Source of the DNA: Pseudomonadota bacterium
GTDB taxonomy: Bacteria > Pseudomonadota > Gammaproteobacteria > Burkholderiales > Burkholderiaceae_B
Length of the DNA stretch: 8,641 bases
Assembly (NCBI GenBank): GCA_023427085.1
Contig: JAEZBO010000152.1
Span: forward strand, 1 to 8,641
Reading direction: 5' to 3'
Below, one piece after another: positions 1 through 7,031 of the stretch (within the stretch, counting starts at the first letter, position 1; every line of letters begins with the position of its first letter). The translations under genes were made by a program, and so were the position numbers. The notes below the pieces were generated by a model, which worked only from the letters and a program-made list of their open reading frames with translations, was not told the origin of the DNA and did no database searches.

Positions 1-11
1 AAACAACAAAC

Positions 12-52
12 AGTGGCTTAAAACCCGCTGCAAAGCCGCTTTTACCGCCACT
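12..52. repeat. Imperfect inverted repeat upstream of the HU-like gene
   Basis: AGTGGC at 12-17 is complementary to GCCACT at 47-52, and TAAAA at 19-23 is complementary to TTTTA at 40-44. Together they give an 11-pair stem with a small internal bulge and a 16-base loop. No T run follows, so it does not look like an intrinsic terminator. It could be a leader structure or protein site for the HU-like gene, or the end of something upstream of the window. I see no convincing promoter in 1-135. The best -10-like hexamer is TATCAT at 60-65, without a well-spaced -35. Confidence 0.3.
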
Positions 53-135
53 CTTCCGCTATCATCGGGCGCGTAGCGTCAAATGCCGATATCCGGCACG
101 CGCTGCTCCATGTCCTCAACATACGGATTTTGACC

Positions 136-594
136 ATGGCCACGAAAGCTAAAGCTCCTGCCAAGAAAGTCACCAAGACCGCCGTCAAGGCGCCCGCAAA
201 GAAGGCAACTGCCGCCAAGCCCGCCGTGAAGCCGGCTGCCAAGAAGGCCGTCGCCGCCAAGAAGGTCGCTGCTGCCCCCAAGGCCATCAAGGCCGCGATG
301 AACAAGACCCAGCTCATCGCCTACATCGTTGAGCAATCCGGCGTCGAAGCCAAGTCGGTCAAGGCCGTCCTGGCCAGCCTGGAAACCTCGGTGCTGGGCT
401 CCGTGGACAAGAAGGGCGCTGGCGAATTCACGATGCCCGGCCTGTTCAAGGTCGCCGTGCAGAAGGTTCCCGCCAAGGCCAAGCGCTTCGGCAAGGATCC
501 GTTCACGGGCGAAGAGCGTTGGTTCCCCGCCAAGCCGGCTTCGGTCAAGGTCAAGGTTCGCCCGCTCAAGAAGCTGAAGGACGCCGCGCAGTAA
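136..594 (+). CDS. HU-family nucleoid protein with histone H1-like lysine/alanine-rich N-terminal tail
   Basis: The 152-residue product should be a DNA-binding, chromosome-organising protein of the nucleoid. Residues 1-54 form a low-complexity tail of Ala, Lys and Pro (16 Lys, 22 Ala, 5 Pro, no acidic residue) with repeated AKK and PAKK units, like bacterial H1-type proteins. Residues 55-152 are an HU/IHF-type domain that opens MNKTQLIAYIVEQSG at its own internal Met. It has the GEFTMPGLFK strand region (96-105), and the arm tip reads GKDPFTGEE (119-127), which keeps the proline HU uses to intercalate DNA. A C-terminal KKLKDAA (145-151) matches the HU end. I chose ATG at 136 over an in-frame TTG at 130 because GGA at 125-127 gives a weak Shine-Dalgarno at 8 bases and the tail family starts MATK. 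The gene stands alone and ends in a strong terminator. It differs from ordinary HU (about 90 residues) by the tail and by a longer domain. The family call is firm; the precise role is inferred. Confidence 0.93.
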   Translation: MATKAKAPAKKVTKTAVKAPAKKATAAKPAVKPAAKKAVAAKKVAAAPKAIKAAMNKTQLIAYIVEQSGVEAKSVKAVLASLETSVLGSVDKKGAGEFTMPGLFKVAVQKVPAKAKRFGKDPFTGEERWFPAKPASVKVKVRPLKKLKDAAQ

Positions 595-626
595 TTTCAT
601 TACGCGCAGTATCCGGTCAAGCCGGG

Positions 627-664
627 AAGGGCCCGCCTCGCAAGAGGCGGGCCCTTCTTCATTT
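627..664 (+). terminator. Strong intrinsic terminator after the HU-like gene
   Basis: A perfect 13-pair stem (627-639 with 644-656) carries a GCAA tetraloop of GNRA type (640-643) and is followed by the pyrimidine/T-rich run CTTCTTCATTT. It begins 32 bases after the stop codon at 592-594. It should insulate the HU-like gene from the marR operon downstream. Confidence 0.9.
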
Positions 665-700
665 GCGCGCGGTGATGGCGCGCGGCCTGTGCCGGGCGCT

Positions 701-729
701 TTGCGTTGCCGGCAAGGCGCTGCTAGAAT
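701..729 (+). promoter_or_regulatory. Sigma-70-type promoter of the marR-MFS operon
   Basis: TTGCGT (701-706) and TAGAAT (724-729) are separated by 17 bases. TG at 721-722 makes an extended -10 (TGCTAGAAT). The -10 matches the consensus at five of six positions; the -35 is weaker. Transcription would start near 736, giving a leader of about 40 bases. A 10-base perfect palindrome, TTGCCGGCAA (706-715), lies in the spacer. I infer the promoter from consensus and spacing only. Confidence 0.65.
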
Positions 730-740
730 TTTGTCTTTAC

Positions 741-755
741 GTGAAGATACTTCAC
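741..755. promoter_or_regulatory. Putative operator for the adjacent MarR-family regulator
   Basis: GTGAAG-ATA-CTTCAC is a perfect 6-3-6 inverted repeat centred at 748. It lies about 5 bases after the expected transcription start and 22 bases before the start codon at 778. An odd-spaced palindrome of this size just after the promoter suits a dimeric winged-helix repressor that controls its own gene. The repeat is seen directly; its use by this regulator is inferred. Confidence 0.6.
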
Positions 756-777
756 ATTGACACACCAACCCGCCGCC

Positions 778-1290
778 ATGAATGACCTTGTCGATCTCGT
801 GATCTCGCAATGGACGCAGGAATGCCCTGCGCAGGACTTCGCCGCCATGTCGGTGGTCGCCCGCCTCTTCCGCCTGAACGCATTCGCCGCCCGCAACGTC
901 AATCGCACCTTTCGCCAGTACAACCTGCATCAGGGCGAATTCGACGTGCTCGCCACGCTCTACCGAACCGGCGCGCCGTATGCGATGAATCCGCAAAAAC
1001 TCGTGCAAGCCCTTTTGCTGACGTCCGGCGCCATGACCAACCGCCTGGACCGGCTGGAAGAGGCCGGGCTGCTCGTGCGCAGTCCCAATCCCGACGACCG
1101 CCGCGGCGTCATCGTGTCGCTCACCGCCGATGGGCTGCGCACGATCAAGATCCTGCTCAAGGACTATCTGAGCGACCTGAACGACCTGCTGGAACCGCTG
1201 TCCGCCGCGGAACGCCGCCAATTGGCGGGCCTTCTGAAAAAGCTGCTGATCAAGCAGGACCAGGAAACGCCCGGCAGCGTCGACGCCTGA
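778..1290 (+). CDS. MarR-family regulator, urate-responsive (HucR/PecS/MftR) type
   Basis: This 170-residue protein is a dimeric winged-helix repressor. The recognition-helix region is about 71-97 (NPQKLVQALLLTSGAMTNRL, then DRLEEAGL). The wing has the MarR signature DDRRGVIVSLTADG (106-119). Compared from memory with Deinococcus HucR, the four residues tied to urate sensing there (W20, D73, R106, R118) line up with W12, D56, R89 and R101. The D-R (33) and R-R (12) spacings are identical. An extra N-terminal helix carrying the Trp is also typical of that subfamily. It is likely to repress itself and the MFS gene 43 bases downstream and to release DNA on binding a small anionic ligand such as urate; the ligand is inferred. 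ATG 778 was chosen although no Shine-Dalgarno is visible. An in-frame TTG at 757 would nearly touch the palindrome and adds only a non-conserved stretch. Confidence 0.9.
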   Translation: MNDLVDLVISQWTQECPAQDFAAMSVVARLFRLNAFAARNVNRTFRQYNLHQGEFDVLATLYRTGAPYAMNPQKLVQALLLTSGAMTNRLDRLEEAGLLVRSPNPDDRRGVIVSLTADGLRTIKILLKDYLSDLNDLLEPLSAAERRQLAGLLKKLLIKQDQETPGSVDA

Positions 1291-1333
1291 GCTGCCTGCC
1301 GCCCACCGTCATCACCCTTTCAGCCTCAGATCA

Positions 1334-2548
1334 GTGACTTCTCCTACGCAATCCACGCCCACGCTCACCGCGCCCATCATCCTCCTGATGTCCGTGGCGA
1401 CCGGCCTGGCAGTCGCCAGCAACTACTACGCGCAACCCCTGCTGCACACGATCGGTCAGCAGTTCTCGATTTCGAACGCCGCCGCCGGCACCATCGTCAC
1501 CACGGCGCAGCTCAGCTACGCGGTGGGCCTGATGCTGCTGGTGCCGCTGGGCGACATGTTCGAGCGCCGCGCGCTGATCGTGCTGATGAACCTGCTGGCC
1601 GCGGGCGGCCTGCTGATCTCGGCCTTTGCCAGCAACATCGCGGTGCTGATCCTGGGCACCGCCCTGACCGGCATGCTGTCCGTCGTCGCCCAGATCCTCG
1701 TGCCCTTCGCCGCCACGCTGGCCGCGCCCCACGAGCGGGGCAAGGCCGTCGGGACCGTCATGAGCGGGCTGCTCCTGGGCATCCTGCTGGCCCGCACCGC
1801 GGCCGGCGCGCTGGCCGACGTGGGCAGCTGGCGCACGGTGTACTGGGTGGCCGCCATCCTGATGCTGTGCATGTCCGCCGTCCTGTGGCGCGTGCTGCCC
1901 CGCTACCAAAGCCCCACGGCAATGAGCTATCCGCGTCTGCTGGGGTCGATCCTGCGCATGTTCGTCGAGGAACCCCTGTTCCGCGCCCGCTCCCTGATTG
2001 GCGGACTGCTGTTTGCCGCCTTCAGCATGCTGTGGACCCCGCTGACCTTCCTCTTGGCCGGCCCGCCTTATGAATACAGCAACACCACCATTGGCCTTTT
2101 CGGCCTGGCCGGCGCCGCCGGGGCCTACGCCGCCAACCGCTTCGGCCGCCTTGCCGACCGCGGACTGGGCAACCTCGCCACCCGCGTGGGCCTGCTGCTG
2201 CTTCTGGGTTCCTGGGGACTGATGGCGTTCGGCCAGGTGTCGGTCGTTGCGCTGCTGGCGGGCATCCTGGTTCAGGATCTGGCGATCCAGGGCGTTCACG
2301 TCACCAACACCAGTTCCATCTACCGGCTGCGGCCCGAAGCGCGCAGCCGCCTGACCGCCGGATACGTCACCTGCTACTTCATCGGCGGCGCCTCGGGTTC
2401 GCTGGTATCGTCCTGGCTGTACGCCCATTTCGGCTGGCCGGCGGTCGTCACGGCGGGCGCCTTCCTGGCGGCCCTTACGCTGGCTTATGGCGCCCTTGCG
2501 CCCAGTGCGCGCATCCCGGAAATGCCCTCGCCCCCTGCCCGCCCCTAG
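1334..2548 (+). CDS. MFS transporter, drug/metabolite efflux type
   Basis: The 404-residue product is very hydrophobic and consistent with the 12 membrane segments of the major facilitator superfamily, acting in the inner membrane as a proton-coupled exporter. Segment 1 carries the ASNYYAQPLL motif (28-37) seen in a common bacterial DHA1-like group. The loop after segment 2 has PLGDMFERR (71-79), a form of MFS motif A. A related RFGRLADRG lies in the matching loop of the second half. The start is GTG at 1334. No good ribosome site is visible, and an in-frame ATG at 1388 would cut into the first membrane segment, so GTG is preferred. It follows the MarR gene in the same direction with no terminator between, so it should be co-transcribed and be the regulated target. 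The substrate cannot be read from the sequence. Purine-like compounds, antibiotics or plant/host metabolites are possibilities by analogy with MftR and PecS systems. Confidence 0.88.
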   Translation: MTSPTQSTPTLTAPIILLMSVATGLAVASNYYAQPLLHTIGQQFSISNAAAGTIVTTAQLSYAVGLMLLVPLGDMFERRALIVLMNLLAAGGLLISAFASNIAVLILGTALTGMLSVVAQILVPFAATLAAPHERGKAVGTVMSGLLLGILLARTAAGALADVGSWRTVYWVAAILMLCMSAVLWRVLPRYQSPTAMSYPRLLGSILRMFVEEPLFRARSLIGGLLFAAFSMLWTPLTFLLAGPPYEYSNTTIGLFGLAGAAGAYAANRFGRLADRGLGNLATRVGLLLLLGSWGLMAFGQVSVVALLAGILVQDLAIQGVHVTNTSSIYRLRPEARSRLTAGYVTCYFIGGASGSLVSSWLYAHFGWPAVVTAGAFLAALTLAYGALAPSARIPEMPSPPARP

Positions 2549-2555
2549 CACCTCC

Positions 2556-2561
2556 TATAAT
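2556..2561 (+). promoter_or_regulatory. Consensus -10 element for leuS
   Basis: A perfect TATAAT begins 8 bases after the MFS stop codon. No recognisable -35 lies 16-18 bases upstream; that stretch is C-rich coding sequence. Start of transcription would be near 2568, giving a leuS leader of about 68 bases. It is the likely start of the leuS-lptE-holA transcript. Confidence 0.55.
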
Positions 2562-2562
2562 C

Positions 2563-2616
2563 AGGGGTTTTGACCGCCACCGCGCCCCGGCGCGATGGGG
2601 CGGCTCACCCCTTTTT
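2563..2616 (+). terminator. Nested G+C-rich hairpin with T run between the MFS gene and leuS
   Basis: AGGGGT (2563-2568) pairs with ACCCCT (2607-2612). GACCGCC (2572-2578) pairs with GGCGG and TC (2599-2606) around one bulged C. CGCGC (2581-2585) pairs with GCGCG (2590-2594) over a four-base loop. A run of five T (2612-2616) follows. It could terminate the marR-MFS transcript. The outer 5' arm lies at or before the predicted leuS start, so RNA begun at the leuS promoter would lack much of the outer stem. The T run is short, so strength is uncertain. A leader attenuator for leuS is the alternative. Confidence 0.5.
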
Positions 2617-2635
2617 CGCCACCGCGCACGAGCCC

Positions 2636-5296
2636 ATGCAGGAACGCTACCTCCCCACTACCGTCGAAGCGGCCGCCCAACAAGACTGGCAGGCCCGCGA
2701 CGTCTATCTGGTCCAAGAACACGCAAAGAACCCCGACGGCTCCGAAAAGCCCAAGTTCTACGCCTGCTCCATGCTGCCCTATCCCAGCGGCAAGCTGCAC
2801 ATGGGCCACGTGCGCAACTACACCATCAACGACATGATGGCCCGCCAGCTGCGCATGCGCGGCTACAACGTCCTGATGCCCATGGGCTGGGACGCGTTCG
2901 GCATGCCGGCGGAAAACGCGGCCATCAAGTCCAAGGTCCCGCCCGCCAAGTGGACCTACGACAACATCGCCTACATGAAGAAGCAGATGAAGGCGATGGG
3001 GCTGGCCATCGACTGGTCGCGCGAGATGTGCGCGTGCGACCCCGAGTACTACAAATGGAACCAGTGGCTGTTCCTGAAGATGCTCGACAAGGGCATCGCC
3101 TACCGCAAGACCCAGGTGGTCAACTGGGATCCGGTCGACCAGACCGTGCTGGCCAATGAACAGGTCATCGACGGACGCGGCTGGCGCTCGGGCGCGCCGG
3201 TCGAAAAGCGCGAGATCCCCGGTTATTACCTGGGCATCACCGAATATGCGCAAGAGCTGCTCGACCCGGTGCAGAACGGCCTGCCCGGCTGGCCCGAGCG
3301 CGTGCGCATCATGCAGGAGAACTGGATCGGCAAGAGCGAGGGCGTGCGCTTCGCCTTCCCGCACCAGATCCGTGACGAACAGGGCCAGCTGGTGCAGGAC
3401 GGCAAGCTGTACGTCTTCACCACGCGCGCCGACACCGTCATGGGCGTGACCTTCTGCGCGGTCGCCCCCGAACATCCGCTGGCCGAGCTGGCCGCGCGCG
3501 GCAATGACGAGATCGCCCGCTTCGTCGAAGAGTGCCGCAAGGGCGGCACCACCGAGGCCGAGATCGCCACGCGCGAAAAGGAAGGCATGCCGCTGGGCCT
3601 GTCGGTCACCCATCCGCTGACCGGCGAGGCGATCGAGGTCTGGGTCGGCAACTACGTGCTGATGAGCTACGGCGACGGCGCGGTGATGGGCGTGCCGGCG
3701 CACGACGAGCGCGACTTCGCGTTCGCCAAGAAATACGGCATCGCGATCAAGCAGGTCATCGGCGCCGATGGGCGCGACTACTCGCTGGACGCCTGGCAGG
3801 ACTGGTACGGCGACAAGCAGATCGCCCGCACCATCAACTCCGGCAAGTACGATGGCCTGCCGTATGCGCAGGCAGTCGACGCGGTCGCCGCCGACCTCGC
3901 CGCGCAGGGCCTGGGCGAAAAGCAGACCACCTTCCGGCTGCGCGACTGGGGCATTTCGCGCCAGCGCTACTGGGGCACGCCGATCCCGATCATCCACTGC
4001 GAGGATTGCGGCCCGGTGCCGGTGCCCGAGCAGGACCTGCCGGTGGTGCTGCCCGACGACCTGATCCCGGACGGCAGCGGCAACCCGCTGACGCGCAACG
4101 AGGCCTTCCTGTCTTGCTCGTGCCCGCGCTGCGGCAAAGCGGCGCGCCGCGAGACCGACACGATGGACACCTTCGTCGACTCGTCGTGGTACTTCATGCG
4201 CTACGCCTCGGCCGGCAACGGCCAGGCCATGGTCGACGCCCGCAACGACTACTGGATGCCGATGGATCAGTACATCGGCGGCATCGAACACGCCGTGCTG
4301 CACCTGCTGTACGCGCGTTTCTGGACCCGCGTCATGCGTGACCTGGGCCTGGTCAAGTTCGACGAGCCCTTCACCAAGCTGCTGTGCCAGGGCATGGTGC
4401 TGAACCACATCTACTCGCGCCGCACCGCGCAGGGCGGCGTCGAATACTTCTGGCCCGAAGAGGTCGACAACGTCTACGACGCGCGCGGCGCGATCACCGG
4501 CGCACGGCTCAAGTCTGACGGCACCGAAGTGCAGTACGGCGGCGTCGGCACGATGTCCAAGTCCAAGAACAACGGCGTCGATCCGCAATCGCTGATCGAC
4601 ACGCAGGGCGCCGATACCGCGCGCCTGTTCGTGATGTTCGCCAGCCCGCCCGAGCAGACGCTCGAGTGGTCCGACTCGGGTGTCGATGGCTCGAACCGCT
4701 TCCTGCGCCGCCTGTGGGCCGCCTGCCAGTCGCGCCAGCAGAACGTGCAGCGCGCGCTGGCCGCCGGCACGCCCGACTGGAGCGGCGCGCCGGCCGCCAT
4801 CAAGGACCTGCGCCGCGAGATCCAGACGCTGCTCAAGCAGGCCGACTACGACTACGAGCGCATCCAGTACAACACCGTGGTGTCGGGCTGCATGAAGATG
4901 CTCAACGCCATCGACGGCGCCACGCTGCCCGACGGCCCGCAGGCCGACGCGGCGCTGGCCGAGACGCTCGGCGTGCTGCTGCGCGTGCTGTACCCGGTGG
5001 TGCCGCACGTCACCTGGCAGCTCTGGCGCGACCTGGGCTACGCGCAGCCGCTGGGCGACCTGCTCGACGCGCCGTGGCCGCAGGTCGACGAGGCCGCGCT
5101 GGTGGCCGACGAGATCGAACTGATGCTGCAGGTCAACGGCAAGCTGCGCGGCTCGCTGCGCGTGGCCAACGGCGCCGCGCGCGAAGCGATCGAAGCGATG
5201 GCCGCGAGCCACGAAGCGGTCGAGAAATTCCTCGAGGGCCGCGCCCCGAAACGGGTTATCGTGGTGCCCGGCAAGCTGGTCAACGTCGTCGGCTGA
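2636..5296 (+). CDS. leuS: Leucyl-tRNA synthetase
   Basis: This 886-residue class I aminoacyl-tRNA synthetase charges tRNA-Leu in the cytoplasm (E. coli enzyme: 860). Visible landmarks in order: the HIGH-type site HMGH (55-58) in SMLPYPSGKLHMGH; WDAFGMPAE just after; the CP1 editing domain with TTRADT (262-267, T267 matching the specificity threonine of E. coli) and AHDERD (D357 matching the editing Asp); WGISRQRYWGTPIP; a zinc knuckle with C455, C458, C496 and C499 (plus C494), which E. coli has lost; DTFVDSSWYFMRY; the KMSKS loop, here TMSKS (639-643); then the anticodon-binding and C-terminal tRNA-binding domains. ATG 2636 (MQERY) was chosen because it matches the start of the E. coli enzyme (MQEQY). 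An in-frame TTG at 2570 would add 22 unconserved residues lying inside a leader hairpin. lptE follows after 9 bases. Confidence 0.98.
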   Translation: MQERYLPTTVEAAAQQDWQARDVYLVQEHAKNPDGSEKPKFYACSMLPYPSGKLHMGHVRNYTINDMMARQLRMRGYNVLMPMGWDAFGMPAENAAIKSKVPPAKWTYDNIAYMKKQMKAMGLAIDWSREMCACDPEYYKWNQWLFLKMLDKGIAYRKTQVVNWDPVDQTVLANEQVIDGRGWRSGAPVEKREIPGYYLGITEYAQELLDPVQNGLPGWPERVRIMQENWIGKSEGVRFAFPHQIRDEQGQLVQDGKLYVFTTRADTVMGVTFCAVAPEHPLAELAARGNDEIARFVEECRKGGTTEAEIATREKEGMPLGLSVTHPLTGEAIEVWVGNYVLMSYGDGAVMGVPAHDERDFAFAKKYGIAIKQVIGADGRDYSLDAWQDWYGDKQIARTINSGKYDGLPYAQAVDAVAADLAAQGLGEKQTTFRLRDWGISRQRYWGTPIPIIHCEDCGPVPVPEQDLPVVLPDDLIPDGSGNPLTRNEAFLSCSCPRCGKAARRETDTMDTFVDSSWYFMRYASAGNGQAMVDARNDYWMPMDQYIGGIEHAVLHLLYARFWTRVMRDLGLVKFDEPFTKLLCQGMVLNHIYSRRTAQGGVEYFWPEEVDNVYDARGAITGARLKSDGTEVQYGGVGTMSKSKNNGVDPQSLIDTQGADTARLFVMFASPPEQTLEWSDSGVDGSNRFLRRLWAACQSRQQNVQRALAAGTPDWSGAPAAIKDLRREIQTLLKQADYDYERIQYNTVVSGCMKMLNAIDGATLPDGPQADAALAETLGVLLRVLYPVVPHVTWQLWRDLGYAQPLGDLLDAPWPQVDEAALVADEIELMLQVNGKLRGSLRVANGAAREAIEAMAASHEAVEKFLEGRAPKRVIVVPGKLVNVVG

Positions 5297-5305
5297 GGTC
5301 CAGAC

Positions 5306-5962
5306 ATGATGCGCTCAGGCTCTGAAACAGGTCTTACCCGGCAACTGGCCCGGCTGGCGGCCGTCGCGCTGCTGGCCGCGCTGACCGGCTGCGGCTTCGC
5401 GATGCGCGGCTCGCAGCCGATGCCGCTCGAGACGCTCTACGTCGGCGTGCCGGACAACACCCGCTTCGGCGCCGACCTGCGCCGCGCGCTGGCCGCCACG
5501 TCGCCGGGCACGCGCCAGGTGCCCAGCCCGCGCGAGGCGCAGGCCTCGCTGATCCAGGTCGCCAGCGACCAGCAAGAACGCGAGGTCTCGCTCAATCCGG
5601 ACGGCCGTGTCGAAGAATACGAACTGTCGATCCGCTATGTGTTCCGCATGGTCGACGCGCAGGGCCGCGTGATCCTGCCCGACACCACGCTGACCGCCTC
5701 GCAGGACATGCCCTACGACGATCAGGTGCTGCAGGCCAAGGACCAGGAAGCCCGCACGCTGTTCCTGGCCATGGAACGCTCGCTGATCGCCCGCATCGTG
5801 CGGCGCGTCACCGCGCCGGACGTCACGCTGGCGATCGAGAACCTGCGCACCAATCCCGACGCCGAGACGCTCGAGCTGTTGCCGCCGCCCACCGCCGAGC
5901 AACAGGGCGCGCCCCGCCCTCCGCAAGAGCCCTCGCTGGGAACGCGGCCGAACCGGTACTGA
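5306..5962 (+). CDS. lptE: LPS-assembly lipoprotein LptE
   Basis: LptE plugs the LptD barrel and helps insert lipopolysaccharide into the outer leaflet of the outer membrane. The 218-residue precursor has a positively charged start, a hydrophobic stretch and a lipobox LTGC with the acylated cysteine at 29. Gly at +2 does not signal inner-membrane retention. The CGFAMRG motif after the lipobox is a variant of the usual CGFxLRG of the family. The middle (about 40-175) keeps the pattern NPDGRVEEYELSIRY then QDMPYDDQVLQAKDQEARTL that marks LptE. The last 30 residues or so are Pro-rich and probably disordered. GAGG at 5295-5298, overlapping the leuS stop codon, is a good ribosome site 7 bases before ATG 5306; the second ATG at 5309 is also possible. 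Its position between leuS and holA is the usual one in beta- and gammaproteobacteria. Confidence 0.95.
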   Translation: MMRSGSETGLTRQLARLAAVALLAALTGCGFAMRGSQPMPLETLYVGVPDNTRFGADLRRALAATSPGTRQVPSPREAQASLIQVASDQQEREVSLNPDGRVEEYELSIRYVFRMVDAQGRVILPDTTLTASQDMPYDDQVLQAKDQEARTLFLAMERSLIARIVRRVTAPDVTLAIENLRTNPDAETLELLPPPTAEQQGAPRPPQEPSLGTRPNRY

Positions 5963-5969
5963 CGGCACG

Positions 5970-7031
5970 ATGTCGCAAGCCATCGATGCCGACCGCCTGA
6001 TCTCGTCGCTGGCCGGCGCCAAGACGCTGGCGCCGCTGTATTGCGTCAGCGGCGACGAAGCCCTGCTGGTCACCGAGACGCTCGACGCCTTGCGCGCCAG
6101 CGCGCGTGACAAGGGCTACACCGAACGCCGCACGCTGGTCATGGACGCGCGCAGCGACTGGGGCGCGGTCGCGGCCGAGACCCAGAGCGTGTCGCTGTTC
6201 GGCGACCGCAAGCTGCTCGAGCTCAAGCTGCTGTCGGGCAAGCCGGGCAAGACCGGCGCCGATACGCTGGCGCGGATGGCACAGGCCTCGCAAGGCCAGG
6301 CCGACCCGGACACCGTGGTGGTGCTGTCGCTGCCCAAGCTCGACCGGGCCACGCGCGACGCCAAATGGGCCCAGGCGGTGGCGCGCCATGCGGTCATGGT
6401 CGATGTCCCGACCATCGAACGCAGCCGCCTGCCGGCCTGGATATCCAGCCGGCTGGCGCGCCAGCAGCAGTCGGTCGACAGCGCCACCGGCCAGTGGATC
6501 GCCGACAAGGTCGAAGGCAACCTGCTGGCGGCCCACCAGGAAATCATGAAGCTCGGGCTGCTCTACCCCGAGGGCCAGATCGCCGCCGCCGACGTCGAGC
6601 GCGCCGTCATGAACGTGGCGCGCTACGACGTCTTTGCGCTGCGTGACGCCATGCTGGCCGGCGACGCCTTGCGGGTGGTGCGCATCCTCGAGGGCCTGCG
6701 CGCCGAAGGCGAGGCGCTGCCGCTGGTGCTGTGGGCGGTCGGCGAAGAAGTCCGCTCGCTGGCGCGGCTGGCCGAGGCGCGCGCCAGCGGCCAGGACTTC
6801 AACGGACTGCTGCGCAAGCTGCGTTTTTTCGGCAATCACGAGCGGCTCGCGCTGCAGGCGCTGGCCCGCGTGCCGGCACGCGCGTGGCCGATGGCGGTGC
6901 AGCACGCCCACGACGTCGACCGGCTGGTCAAGGGCCTGAAGGTGCCCGGCCGGCTGTCCGATCCGTGGGAAGAGATGCTGCGGCTGGCGCTGCGCATCGC
7001 CGCCGGTGGACGCGAACGCGCCAGCAAGTAG
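5970..7031 (+). CDS. holA: DNA polymerase III, delta subunit
   Basis: The delta subunit is the wrench of the clamp loader: it binds and opens the beta sliding clamp during replication. The product is 353 residues (E. coli: 343). The N-terminal AAA+-like fold starts with LAPLYCVSGDEALLVTETLD. The beta-binding SLFG motif is at 75-78, inside TQSVSLFGDRKLLEL. Further shared landmarks are LSLPKLDRATRDAKW (delta has no functional Walker A), the EGNLLAAHQEIMKLGLL helix region and the C-terminal collar domain with ALPLVLWAVGEEVRSL. It starts 7 bases after the lptE stop without a clear ribosome site, so it probably depends on translation reaching the end of lptE. The alignment with E. coli HolA in my memory runs the full length, so I see no truncation or frameshift. 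Confidence 0.96.
   Translation: MSQAIDADRLISSLAGAKTLAPLYCVSGDEALLVTETLDALRASARDKGYTERRTLVMDARSDWGAVAAETQSVSLFGDRKLLELKLLSGKPGKTGADTLARMAQASQGQADPDTVVVLSLPKLDRATRDAKWAQAVARHAVMVDVPTIERSRLPAWISSRLARQQQSVDSATGQWIADKVEGNLLAAHQEIMKLGLLYPEGQIAAADVERAVMNVARYDVFALRDAMLAGDALRVVRILEGLRAEGEALPLVLWAVGEEVRSLARLAEARASGQDFNGLLRKLRFFGNHERLALQALARVPARAWPMAVQHAHDVDRLVKGLKVPGRLSDPWEEMLRLALRIAAGGRERASK

Noticed and set aside
757..762. Perfect TTGACA hexamer before the MarR start codon
   Set aside because: No -10-like sequence lies 15-19 bases downstream (that region is the start of the gene), so it is unlikely to be a promoter. The upstream TTGCGT/TAGAAT pair is better.
79..1221. 380-residue - strand frame spanning the HU-like and MarR genes
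   Set aside because: It crosses two real genes, a perfect + strand terminator and a promoter; the translation looks like random antisense.
1331..2551. 406-residue open frame on the - strand opposite the MFS gene
   Set aside because: Low-complexity Gln/Gly/Arg/His composition typical of antisense frames in GC-rich genes; no start signal or family resemblance.
2570..2635. Longer LeuRS start at TTG 2570
   Set aside because: The extra 22 residues are not conserved in LeuRS and lie within the leader hairpin; ATG 2636 gives the family's normal N-terminus.
2561..5212. 883-residue open frame on the - strand opposite leuS
   Set aside because: It is an antisense shadow caused by strong third-position G/C bias. 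Its translation is rich in Arg, Ala, Val, His and Gln with no domain, and the + strand product is an unmistakable LeuRS.
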